NCBI RefSeq assembly: GCF_000024005.1
Contig: NC_013132.1
Coordinates: forward strand, 3,466,001-3,530,000
Direction of reading: 5' to 3'
From: Chitinophaga pinensis DSM 2588
Lineage (GTDB): Bacteria; Bacteroidota; Bacteroidia; Chitinophagales; Chitinophagaceae
DNA: 64,000 bases
Made by a program: the position numbers and the translations under genes. The notes beneath the pieces are model-generated. The model had not been told where the DNA came from. It did not search any database and saw only the letters and a program-made list of their open reading frames with translations. Shown piece by piece: positions 1 through 7,849 of the stretch. Numbering within the stretch: the first letter of the stretch is position 1; each line of letters opens with the position of its first letter.

Positions 1-2305
1 TAATGAGTGTTGTTATAGGTGTTTTTTCTCTCAGCACTGGTTGCCTCGGATTGGAGATGTCGTAAACGATTAACATTCTATCTTTTCTTGTCGTGTCAGA
101 AAAAGCCATTAATTTCCCGTCTGGAGATATTGTTGCAGATGACATGGATTCTGACGGGTCATCTGAAGTAATCATGAGATTTATATTGACAGGCCGTCTA
201 TTTTTTAGATCGTATACCGTGACCACATTTCTTTTCGTCTTAAACCATATGAAGTCATTTGCCCCGACGAAACTTTCGATTCCTGGTTCCTCCTCAGGAT
301 CATAATCAGGCACTTTTCCTTTGCCAACATCTTTTATAAATTGTTTTGGTAAAACATACTCTTGTGCAATACTGAATGTATCATTAGCAACGACATCGTA
401 TATGATTAGCTTGCTTTTTGAATTCTTACATAGCAAGTAGTTGTTGGAGCTAGAATGGGCATATAATTTAAGATCGGTGTAGGATTTTACCTGCAGTTGA
501 TTTTCCTGGCCAGGAGTAATGGTATATATATTCAATAACATTTGATTTTCCTGTACGACATAATGATTAGGAGGTAACCATTCTATCCGTTTACCACCTG
601 AAATATCATAAAAGAAAGAAGAATCGAGTTTTGCGGACAACCGGTTTTGACCTGGTCGGTCAAATAATACAAAACTGTTATTGTTAGACCATATTCTAAA
701 AGCAGTGCGGTGATTATTGGAATTATAATATGCCTGGCCCTGTTGCAGCAGACTTTTATTGAGATATTTGGTTGCTTTTCTGCTTGTGTTTAATACATAA
801 ATAAATAACAGAAAAATGAATAACGTTAATAAAACGAAAATCCTTGTATAACGCGATTGCGTTTTCTTTTGTATTTCCAGTATTTTTTTCTCCGATTCTA
901 GTCGTTTCTCTTTATTAATGATTGCATACTTCGTCACAGCCCGTACGAGTGTATCATGACTAAGCTCAAATGTCTTCCCGAGATGCGTAAATTCTTCCTT
1001 TACCAGACGCACCTCCATCATCTTTTCCAGTAAATGCGTATTGTTCCCCAGCAATTCTGTGATCTGCCCTTCCGTCAGACTGGTGCGTCCACCGCCGGCT
1101 ACCAGATGATCTTCGATAATTTTCCGGCACAAGGCAATGTCCTGGTCCTTTCCGATTTTCATAAGTTGGTCCTCGTAAAAGCTATCCAGCACTTTTTCAA
1201 CATCCAGTATTCCTATTGTATCCTCGTTCACCACTAACCCTGGTGTCTTTTTTTCTGTGACTTTTTGTTCGATATATGAACATATTTTCTGCAGCTGTGA
1301 CCCGTCAATACCTGTTTCTGGTATATACTTTTTCTCGTCGTCCAGTGATGTCTCACTATTAGGCGTTTTCTGGTTCCCGGTTAATTTATTGAGAACAGCT
1401 TGCAGCCACAGTTTGTCTATTTTGAAGGGAGGGGATATAAATTCCTGATCAGATAAACTGGCCGGTCCTGTAACCGCTTCCCTGGCATTGATGGTATTTA
1501 ATGCCCCGAGGCGGTATCTGTTACGCAGAATCAATGGAATATATCTGCGTAGGGAATCCAGTTCTGCCAGCTTATCCCCGCGTATGGCGAATATACATTT
1601 GATAATGGGTTGTTTAGACCACATGATCATTTCCTCTGTTCTTGATGCACTGCTGAAAGAACGTAGCCATTCAAGTATGCGGTTTGGACACATCTCATGC
1701 AATAACTCTGCAAGTTCTGCGAGAAAGTCGTGTTGCTGTGCTATAGGGAAGTTAAAGAACTCTTCAAACTGGTCGAAGATCAGCACAGGGATTTGCTGCC
1801 GGCTTATTTTATCTGTGATTACTTCATTTGCAGCCGTGCCTGTGTTTTGTTCCAGGAGCTCTTTGACCAGATAATCATTTATGCCTTTCTTCTCCTCATA
1901 TACCGGGAACTCAAGTACCTTAAACAATTCCCATAGGCGGGGTTTCTCTTTATCGAAAAGAATATCAGCTGACCGTTGTTGAATGGTCCCTTCTTTTTTA
2001 ATTTTATAAGAGATCACCTCATGTAATATCTGTAAGGGTGTTTTCATGCGACCAGACTCCGTGTACTGAAAGCGGATCTTAATCGGGTAAAATCCGTCTT
2101 CCTGCATATAGGGGATAAGTCCGGCATTGATCAGCGAAGATTTACCTACACCGGATTTGGCAAATAATACAATGGTCCGCTCGTTTTTCAACATCTGCAA
2201 CAGCTCCTTTTTCTCCCGGCTCCGGCCAAAGAAAAGGGAGTGCTGTTTTTCATCAAAAGCGACTATACCCGGATAACGACTGGGAAGTGTTGTAGTGCCT
2301 ATCAT
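1..2305 (-). CDS. nSTAND1-type NTPase with WD-like propeller, 3' end outside window
   Basis: The frame reads without a stop from the ATG at 2305 down to the window edge (768 codons), so the C-terminus is missing. Near the N-terminus is LFFGRSRE, typical of nSTAND1 ATPases, followed by a Walker A (SGVGKSS, residues 51-57) and a Walker B (VLIFDQFEEFF, about 174-184). A winged-helix-like stretch containing FELSHDTLVRA follows, then one hydrophobic segment (about 487-507) and a C-terminal region with propeller-like strands (for example ATISPDGKLMAFSD). STAND proteins are ATP-driven sensor switches that oligomerise on recognising a trigger. The start overlaps the SIR2-like gene stop as ATGA, so the two are probably translationally coupled. 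I infer that this is the sensor or scaffold of the operon, perhaps at the membrane. The trigger cannot be read from sequence. Confidence 0.85.
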   Translation of the reverse strand, partial: MIGTTTLPSRYPGIVAFDEKQHSLFFGRSREKKELLQMLKNERTIVLFAKSGVGKSSLINAGLIPYMQEDGFYPIKIRFQYTESGRMKTPLQILHEVISYKIKKEGTIQQRSADILFDKEKPRLWELFKVLEFPVYEEKKGINDYLVKELLEQNTGTAANEVITDKISRQQIPVLIFDQFEEFFNFPIAQQHDFLAELAELLHEMCPNRILEWLRSFSSASRTEEMIMWSKQPIIKCIFAIRGDKLAELDSLRRYIPLILRNRYRLGALNTINAREAVTGPASLSDQEFISPPFKIDKLWLQAVLNKLTGNQKTPNSETSLDDEKKYIPETGIDGSQLQKICSYIEQKVTEKKTPGLVVNEDTIGILDVEKVLDSFYEDQLMKIGKDQDIALCRKIIEDHLVAGGGRTSLTEGQITELLGNNTHLLEKMMEVRLVKEEFTHLGKTFELSHDTLVRAVTKYAIINKEKRLESEKKILEIQKKTQSRYTRIFVLLTLFIFLLFIYVLNTSRKATKYLNKSLLQQGQAYYNSNNHRTAFRIWSNNNSFVLFDRPGQNRLSAKLDSSFFYDISGGKRIEWLPPNHYVVQENQMLLNIYTITPGQENQLQVKSYTDLKLYAHSSSNNYLLCKNSKSKLIIYDVVANDTFSIAQEYVLPKQFIKDVGKGKVPDYDPEEEPGIESFVGANDFIWFKTKRNVVTVYDLKNRRPVNINLMITSDDPSESMSSATISPDGKLMAFSDTTRKDRMLIVYDISNPRQPVLREKTPITTLI

Positions 2306-3480
2306 ACAATTCTGGGGGTGATATTGGTAAGTACGGCATTTAGATCGGCAATGAATGTCACGAGTTCATCGTTGACAAAAAACATACGGAATTCCTCTTC
2401 AAAGAATTCCCGTGTGCTGGGACTAATGCGGCGTCTTTTGTTAGGATCGTTATCTTCCACATTGCAGGAAACGGCATTGTTCTGTTCTTTCTTTAGTTTG
2501 AACAAATGGAACAATACCTTGAAATACCATTGTTCAAAGTCAAATCCCAGGAAAAGATAACTGTCCTTTTCATTGAATTCAGACAGTAATTCTTCATCTA
2601 TCTTTGGATTGCCCATCGTCACCCGGCTGATGAAATCAAGGAATTCCGCTTCGGTATGCAATACGGAGCTTTCATTGCGAAATGAGCCGAAGAGATTATA
2701 TACAACGGTCTGACCAGGCGAAAACTCTCCATCGTCAGACACCTGCATGTCTGACAGTTCTTCCGGCTCCGGTCCGGCGTCTCTACAGGACATATCATAA
2801 TATGCCAACCTACAGCCATCTGTTTTTATTTTGTTGATTTCGTTATATAATAGTTCATCAGGGTTGGCATTGATCACTATTTTGAGCGGTAGCTTACTGA
2901 GTTCCTGGTATAGGGAGAGATTAATTCTTCTGCTCTTGAGGTGTTCTTCAAACTTTTCTTTTGATAAATGAGCAATGTCTCCATGCACATAATTAGGCAT
3001 TTCCCTGTAACAACTAGCCATGTAACTGAGATTGTCGCGCAGGTTTTTGTCATAATATACATTGCTGAGATTCATTTCTTCCATTAGCTGGTAAGACATC
3101 CATTCATTGAAGGAAACGATGTTTCTGTTTTCTGTCAATGTCAATACATCGGGTCCCAGAAATACTACGCAACGTCCGGTAATCAGGTCATGCGCCAGTT
3201 GCAGGAGTCGATTCTCCCTGCTGGACAACAGCTCATTATAATAGTAACGTAATACGGGCAGCTCTTCGCTCTTTAGTGCTTCTTCGAGAAATCTTTTCAT
3301 CCGCTCTTTGGATGAATTGACAAAGGCAAGCGCTTCTCCCCATTTTACCCAGTCATTGGTTGCACCTCCGGAAAGGGGGCTATGTATATTTGCATGTTTC
3401 AGATAAACCTCAGCGAGGTTTGCAGGTCGCTGGTATAAAATAGTCTGAATTTTGTGTAGCTGTCTGTCAGAAAATACCAT
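2302..3480 (-). CDS. SIR2-like effector with N-terminal EAD-like domain
   Basis: This 392-residue protein has two parts. Residues 1 to about 75 form a small helical domain with the pattern of effector-associated domains (EADs), adaptor tags of bacterial conflict systems. Residues about 95-330 resemble a SIR2_2 domain: CVVFLGPDVL (104-113) sits where the NAD-binding glycine loop should be, IVINANPDELL (201-211) where the TTNxD motif should be, YNLFGSF (261-267) in place of KLHGS, and LGFDFEQW (311-318) as the late strand. SIR2 domains in defence systems usually degrade NAD+. Here the usual catalytic His of LHG is Phe264, so activity is uncertain. The start lies one base after the protease stop (TGA C ATG), and the stop overlaps the STAND start. 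The SIR2-like fold call is good; the EAD call is inference from pattern. Confidence 0.75.
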   Translation of the reverse strand: MVFSDRQLHKIQTILYQRPANLAEVYLKHANIHSPLSGGATNDWVKWGEALAFVNSSKERMKRFLEEALKSEELPVLRYYYNELLSSRENRLLQLAHDLITGRCVVFLGPDVLTLTENRNIVSFNEWMSYQLMEEMNLSNVYYDKNLRDNLSYMASCYREMPNYVHGDIAHLSKEKFEEHLKSRRINLSLYQELSKLPLKIVINANPDELLYNEINKIKTDGCRLAYYDMSCRDAGPEPEELSDMQVSDDGEFSPGQTVVYNLFGSFRNESSVLHTEAEFLDFISRVTMGNPKIDEELLSEFNEKDSYLFLGFDFEQWYFKVLFHLFKLKKEQNNAVSCNVEDNDPNKRRRISPSTREFFEEEFRMFFVNDELVTFIADLNAVLTNITPRIV

Positions 3481-3481
3481 G

Positions 3482-4528
3482 TCAGACTAATTTTTCGGTG
3501 AATTTTTTAATGGTGTCTTTCAATCGCTCAATGTTCGTACCCTGATTCCTTTTTACATTTTGTCCACTTGCTTTGTCCATCAGCCATCCGCCGCCATGGT
3601 GAACAGCCACGACCTCCCAGTCGCTGTTTAAGACCGGAGAACCGGAGGATCCGTCATTTGTATCTGTGAGGTATTGCACGATATCCTGATCCGCATATTG
3701 TACGATGTTGTTGTAAATACCAATCTGTTTCGGTCCGCCCAATGGATGCTGGATGATATTCACAAAGTCGCCGGCCCTTACACCTGTGTTGGACAGCTTG
3801 AATGACCCATAAGAAGTAATGGCCGGGTCGTCAATTTTTACCAAAGTCCAGTCTTCTTCCTTATTGGTTTCAAATAAGGGACTTTCCCGTAAACCTGGGG
3901 TCAGTTTACAGCTGTATTCAGCTTTCAGTTCGGTTATTTTCGTCTCTGAAAGCCGTACGCCCTTTTTGATCTGATAACCAAACTCAATAATGGCCGACTC
4001 GGCGGCATCCATATCTGCGAGTACATGGTTGTTCGTAATCAGCCAGCTATTTTCAATCAGAAAACCGGTGGCCATCGTATTGCCCAATACAATACGTACA
4101 ACTGCCTTTGCCGCTTCTGTGCCATTTTCCAGGAATCCGATCGGCAGCAACGTACTTTTTTTACCCATGATTTTCTCTCTGGATAGTTGCAGATCGTTGC
4201 CTCCTTTCCAGTTAGACAGGTCCAGTGTGACTGATTTGACATCCTTTTTTGCCTTGAGCATGGCAATGGCGCCCTGCAGAAACTGATCGTCTCCATTTCC
4301 TTCTTCAGGAGATGCGATCAGTTCCAGTAAGGGCAGTAGTTTATTACGTCCCTCAGCGAATTCCATAATATAAAACCAGGTGGCCACAGCCGGGGAAGGA
4401 AACTCCATCAGATGTGCAGGAAGACCAACCAGTTTTATTAATCTCAGCTTCGTATGGTGATTGAAGTCTGTGATATACAGGTTCGCCAGGTAATAATTTA
4501 ACTCTCTTAAAATATTATTCCATTCCAT
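3482..4528 (-). CDS. Trypsin-like serine protease with N-terminal EAD-like domain
   Basis: This is a 348-residue protein. Residues 1 to about 75 are helical with the EAD-like pattern (RLIKLVGLP at 29-37, then a WFYI...LLPLLELI helix pair). Residues about 140-345 are a trypsin-fold protease with a visible triad: His168 in TNNHVL, Asp226 in EEDWTLVKI and Ser295 in DGSSGSP. There is no signal peptide, so it should act in the cytoplasm, unlike most HtrA-type proteases. In published surveys of conflict systems, EAD-tagged trypsin domains are effectors or processing enzymes recruited to an ATPase hub through like-with-like EAD contacts. It lies 15 bp after the first gene of the operon and 1 bp before the SIR2-like gene. 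The protease call is secure; the target is unknown. Confidence 0.85.
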   Translation of the reverse strand: MEWNNILRELNYYLANLYITDFNHHTKLRLIKLVGLPAHLMEFPSPAVATWFYIMEFAEGRNKLLPLLELIASPEEGNGDDQFLQGAIAMLKAKKDVKSVTLDLSNWKGGNDLQLSREKIMGKKSTLLPIGFLENGTEAAKAVVRIVLGNTMATGFLIENSWLITNNHVLADMDAAESAIIEFGYQIKKGVRLSETKITELKAEYSCKLTPGLRESPLFETNKEEDWTLVKIDDPAITSYGSFKLSNTGVRAGDFVNIIQHPLGGPKQIGIYNNIVQYADQDIVQYLTDTNDGSSGSPVLNSDWEVVAVHHGGGWLMDKASGQNVKRNQGTNIERLKDTIKKFTEKLV

Positions 4529-4543
4529 AGCAGGGTAGGAGGA

Positions 4544-5545
4544 CTATTGGTAAAGTGGATAAGATTCCAGATCCCGTAGCTGTTTACCAGGTGCAATTGA
4601 TTTCGTCTCCAGTGTAAAGGAGAGTACACTCTTTAATTCCTCTTCCACCAGTTTACAGATACGTATCGCGTCTTCTCTTAAAATATCCGGGCTGGTGATG
4701 GCATATCGCTTAAATACCTTCAGACTATCCTCTGCATCTGTATCTTTTCCATCCTGAATCGCTTTTTGAATGGCCTGATAGCTATCCATCAGATAAGGCA
4801 GTTTAAACCAGTCATTTCGTTCCCGGCTATATGCGATGGAATAGATCACATATGGATAATCTTTCAGCGGCTCTTTTGAGTTTTTATCTACAAGTACATA
4901 GTCAGAAGGGGTAACTTCCAGTGTAGGGATAATGTTGCTTTGTTTGGGTGTACGCATGACTACAAACCAGCCTGTTTTAGGCGGATTGAAGGTGGTGGCA
5001 ATACCGATCTCCAATGCGGAGTCAGCATCCGTTCCGATGATACCGTCGATTCCTTTTTTCAGGGGCTCTACAAAAGGTACGGCTGCACTGAGTACGGATA
5101 CGCCGGCGGTGGAGGCCATGGTTTCCAGGAGGTCAATGAAAGGAGCTGCCAGGTCGGACTGTTTCACAGAGAAAAGTCCCAGTTCCAGACTGACCTCTTC
5201 TCCGCGGTAAGGTACCAGGCTAACAATCGGTATATTTTTAACGATCACCCTGTCGAGGTGTTTGCCATCCAGCTTTTTGAGTTCGGAAGGAGAGGTGACA
5301 TTCTGAAAAACTGCGTCTTTACCTCCCTGGTGATTCAGCTTTACGACACTGTGTACGACACCGTAATAAGTCGAAGTGAACTTACGTACGTCGGTAATGT
5401 GCATAGAACGTACGGTAATGTTCAGATACCCTTTGTTCATCGGGATGTCTTCTACGGTTTTAGGTTCATCGGGTATCTGGTCAGGCGTCAGAGGGGCATA
5501 AGTCCATATTTCAGATTTCTTGGTAAAAATGTCTTTGAGATTCAT
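4544..5545 (-). CDS. Unrecognised protein opening the STAND/SIR2/protease operon
   Basis: I do not recognise this 333-residue protein. The start is set at the ATG at 5545 (MNLKDIFTKK). The frame is open 21 codons further up, but those residues look like leader sequence. The N-terminal half is rich in predicted strands (GYLNITVRSMHI, VIVKNIPIVSLVPY). A hydrophobic stretch, TMASTAGVSVLSAAVPFVEP, covers about residues 149-168, followed by a strand-rich part with TGWFVVMRTPK and a charged helical C-terminus. There is no signal peptide. As first gene of a tight operon (15 bp to the protease) it may be the protease substrate, an effector with a membrane-inserting helix, or the recognition subunit; these are guesses from context. 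Confidence 0.7.
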   Translation of the reverse strand: MNLKDIFTKKSEIWTYAPLTPDQIPDEPKTVEDIPMNKGYLNITVRSMHITDVRKFTSTYYGVVHSVVKLNHQGGKDAVFQNVTSPSELKKLDGKHLDRVIVKNIPIVSLVPYRGEEVSLELGLFSVKQSDLAAPFIDLLETMASTAGVSVLSAAVPFVEPLKKGIDGIIGTDADSALEIGIATTFNPPKTGWFVVMRTPKQSNIIPTLEVTPSDYVLVDKNSKEPLKDYPYVIYSIAYSRERNDWFKLPYLMDSYQAIQKAIQDGKDTDAEDSLKVFKRYAITSPDILREDAIRICKLVEEELKSVLSFTLETKSIAPGKQLRDLESYPLYQ

Positions 5546-5580
5546 GAGGTTAATGTTATGTGTGATTAAAGATGTAGTGT

Positions 5581-5697
5581 CTAGTGTCCAGCGTTGGCCC
5601 GGATCCATGTGGCGAAGGCAGTGGATGTATTATAAGCTGCTGTTGCCATGGAAAAAGGATGCAATTGTGCTTGCAGCCAGGGTGCGGGATAAGTCAT
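5581..5697 (-). CDS. Possible 38-residue leader ORF before the conflict operon
   Basis: An ATG at 5697 opens a 38-codon frame ending in TAG at 5583-5581, 35 bp before the first operon gene. It reads MTYPAPWLQ at the start and TWIRANAGH at the end. The stretch is richer in G and C than the AT-rich DNA just upstream, as expected of coding sequence here. No clear ribosome-binding site is visible, and it may simply be untranslated leader. Confidence 0.25.
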   Translation of the reverse strand: MTYPAPWLQAQLHPFSMATAAYNTSTAFATWIRANAGH

Positions 5698-6079
5698 TTA
5701 AATACATTCTATGAATGCTTGAATTTTGGAATTAACGATATTAAAGAGCGGCAAACGGAGTTGATAAAAGATCAATTGAGGTAGTTACCATAACGTTTTG
5801 TCAGAGGTTAATAAACCCCGTTGTCCCTGTAAATCTTAACTAAATATAGTTAAAATAATAAAATCATGTGCTGATTCTTTTTAACACGCTACTACCTGAA
5901 TAGTATTGATAATCATATCTATATAACAGGCCCGACTTTTATGCGCATATATCCCTGACCATTATACCGGTTCACCGGCTCCCGCATTATATCCTAAAAA
6001 ACGGTGCTCCGCCACCTTCTATGCAATCGATAGAAATTTTTGGACTACTATCGGTAATTTATTTCTATATTAGTGCATC
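5698..6079. other. Divergent AT-rich regulatory gap with an 18-bp dyad
   Basis: No gene is seen between the conflict operon (minus) and the sigma-factor gene (plus). The stretch must hold promoters for both directions, but I could not place convincing TTTG/TAnnTTTG pairs. A dyad TTAACTA-aata-TAGTTAA at 5836-5853 could be an operator or simply AT-rich chance. Confidence 0.5.
5836..5853. promoter_or_regulatory. Dyad symmetry, candidate operator
   Basis: Seven-base perfect inverted arms TTAACTA and TAGTTAA are separated by four bases. It lies about 290 bp upstream of the conflict operon and 230 bp upstream of the sigma-factor gene. The sequence is AT-rich, so chance occurrence is quite possible. 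Confidence 0.3.
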
Positions 6080-6631
6080 ATGTCCACGTTTAATACTATT
6101 TCCGCGCTGAAAGAAGGAGATCCTTCCGTTTTCAGTGATATATTCAATGAATATCACCGGAAGGTGTATTTCTACGTGCTCTCCAAGACCCACTCTCCCT
6201 ATATCGCAGAAGAAACTACCCAGATTACCTTTATCAAACTATGGGATTACAGGCATAAACTGGATGAATCAGAGCCGGTCAGCCGTTTGATCTTCCATAT
6301 TGCCCGGGCCACCTCAATCGATCTCCTCAGAAAGGAAGCCGTTAAAGGCCGCTTTCTCAAACAGGAGAACCCGCCCGAATCAGACACCGTTAATATATCC
6401 GATACCATTGAAGCACGCGAACAGCTGATCAGGGTGCGCCAGGCAGTAAATAGTATGCCCCCTGTCAGAAGAAAAGTCTTTGAGCTCAGCCGTTACGAAT
6501 TTAAATCCTACAAAGAAATTGCCGCACAACTGTCCCTTTCGGTTAAAACGGTAGAGAATCATATGTCTTTAGCTATCAGTTATTTAAGGAGCGTGCTGTT
6601 ACTGTTGTTCCTCCTGCTGTACCTTATCTGA
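6080..6631 (+). CDS. FecI-like ECF sigma-70 factor
   Basis: This is a 183-residue ECF sigma factor of the Bacteroidota type. Region 2 spans about residues 15-85 (FNEYHRKVYFYVL, then AEETTQITFIKLWDYR). Region 4 spans about 115-170, with helix-turn-helix FKSYKEIAAQLSLSVKTVENHMSLAISYLRS. The unusually leucine-rich tail (LLLLFLLLYLI) is common in this subfamily and may aid membrane contact. An anti-sigma factor, a SusC and a SusD gene follow, the classic trans-envelope signalling arrangement in which substrate binding at the outer-membrane receptor releases the sigma factor to transcribe the susCD pair. The gap to the anti-sigma gene is 82 bp. Confidence 0.93.
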   Translation: MSTFNTISALKEGDPSVFSDIFNEYHRKVYFYVLSKTHSPYIAEETTQITFIKLWDYRHKLDESEPVSRLIFHIARATSIDLLRKEAVKGRFLKQENPPESDTVNISDTIEAREQLIRVRQAVNSMPPVRRKVFELSRYEFKSYKEIAAQLSLSVKTVENHMSLAISYLRSVLLLLFLLLYLI

Positions 6632-6713
6632 AAAAAAAAATCTCCTCCCATTAGGGGTTCCCTCTTTCTCAAACGATATTAATAACAAAGTCCCATTATC
6701 TTAACTCGACACC

Positions 6714-7763
6714 ATGCAAAGGGAATTGATTGACAAGTATTTCAGGAATGAATGTACTGATGATGAAAGACAGCAGGTACTGGAATATTTCAGGAATAAT
6801 CCCGAAGAGTGGAACAGGTATATGAACGAAGATGACTGGGATCAATATGTAGTAAATGAAGAACTCCCGCAGGAGCTTTCGGAGGATCTGTTTGAAAGAG
6901 TCAGCAGACAAACCTTCAGAAACTCCCGGAGAAGTATGATGATCAGGCTGGCAGCTGCAGCCGTAATCGTCAGTCTCCTGGTGGGGTCTTTATGGGCCTA
7001 TCTGACCGTCAGGGAATCCCGTGTGCAGCGTGGTATCGCCCATGCCGGCACGCAGGAGGAGATGACGGAAAAACGGAACGATACAGATAAACAGTTGCGT
7101 GTACAGCTGGCAGATGGATCTTTTGTCGTACTGGAGCCACATAGTTACATCCGGTATTATGAACCATTTGTATCAGACAGAGACAGGCTGGTATATCTGT
7201 GGGGAAAGGCCTTATTCAATGTAGAGAAAGATCAAAGCAGGGCATTCATTGTATACTCAGATATGCTCGCCACCACAGTGCTAGGCACTTCCTTTACCGT
7301 AGATGCATTTGATGAAAGCGATGTGATCAGGGTAAAACTGCACAAGGGGAAAGTACAGGTAACCGCTGCGGATACGCTGGCACAGCAATGGAACGGAAAA
7401 GAAATACTCCGTCCTGGTGATGAACTGATCTATGACAAAGTAAACAAGGTAGCCAGCATTAAACGTAATGCACCAGCAGAACAGCTGGTGAGAGCTGCAC
7501 CTGCCGGTGGTGCTGATTATCACGTACGCCGGCCTGACTCTTATACATTTGACATATCACCACTGTCAGAAGTATTCGATCAGCTCAGCAGCTACTACCA
7601 GATAGAGATTTATTATTATCCTTCTGAGATCAATAACAAATACTTCTCAGGAAGAATGCGAAAAACAGACAAGTTAGAAACTATACTGAACGATATAGCA
7701 ATACTAAACCAACTTACTATTGAGAAAGACCAGAATCGTTATATCATAAGGGAGAAAAATTAG
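6714..7763 (+). CDS. FecR-family anti-sigma factor
   Basis: This is a 349-residue inner-membrane regulator. The cytoplasmic N-terminus (about 1-75, DKYFRNECTDDERQQVLEYF) binds the sigma factor, and one membrane helix spans about 77-97. The periplasmic part has a FecR domain (about 115-250, with LADGSFVVLEPHSYIRY and FNVEKDQSRAFIV), ending in a DUF4974/STN-like module (FDISPLSEVFDQLSSYYQ to the end) that contacts the signalling domain of the receptor. It lies between the ECF sigma gene and the SusC-like receptor gene, which should be its signalling partners. Confidence 0.93.
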   Translation: MQRELIDKYFRNECTDDERQQVLEYFRNNPEEWNRYMNEDDWDQYVVNEELPQELSEDLFERVSRQTFRNSRRSMMIRLAAAAVIVSLLVGSLWAYLTVRESRVQRGIAHAGTQEEMTEKRNDTDKQLRVQLADGSFVVLEPHSYIRYYEPFVSDRDRLVYLWGKALFNVEKDQSRAFIVYSDMLATTVLGTSFTVDAFDESDVIRVKLHKGKVQVTAADTLAQQWNGKEILRPGDELIYDKVNKVASIKRNAPAEQLVRAAPAGGADYHVRRPDSYTFDISPLSEVFDQLSSYYQIEIYYYPSEINNKYFSGRMRKTDKLETILNDIAILNQLTIEKDQNRYIIREKN

Positions 7764-7792
7764 CAAGAACATATAGCACGTAAACTATCGGG

Positions 7793-7811
7793 TCGTTGAG
7801 CGAATCAACGA
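7793..7811. repeat. Short hairpin in the FecR-SusC gap
   Basis: TCGTTGA and TCAACGA form a 7-bp stem around GCGAA, 38 bp before the SusC-like start. There is no T tract, so it is not an obvious terminator. It may be an mRNA-stability or attenuation hairpin that sets receptor level. Confidence 0.3.
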
Positions 7812-7849
7812 AAGGGACCTTATTTGCCTAATCTCAGACATTATAGAAA

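Noticed and set aside
4940..5569. 209-codon plus-strand frame
   Set aside because: It is the antisense shadow of the unknown first gene of the conflict operon, which has better composition and fits the operon.
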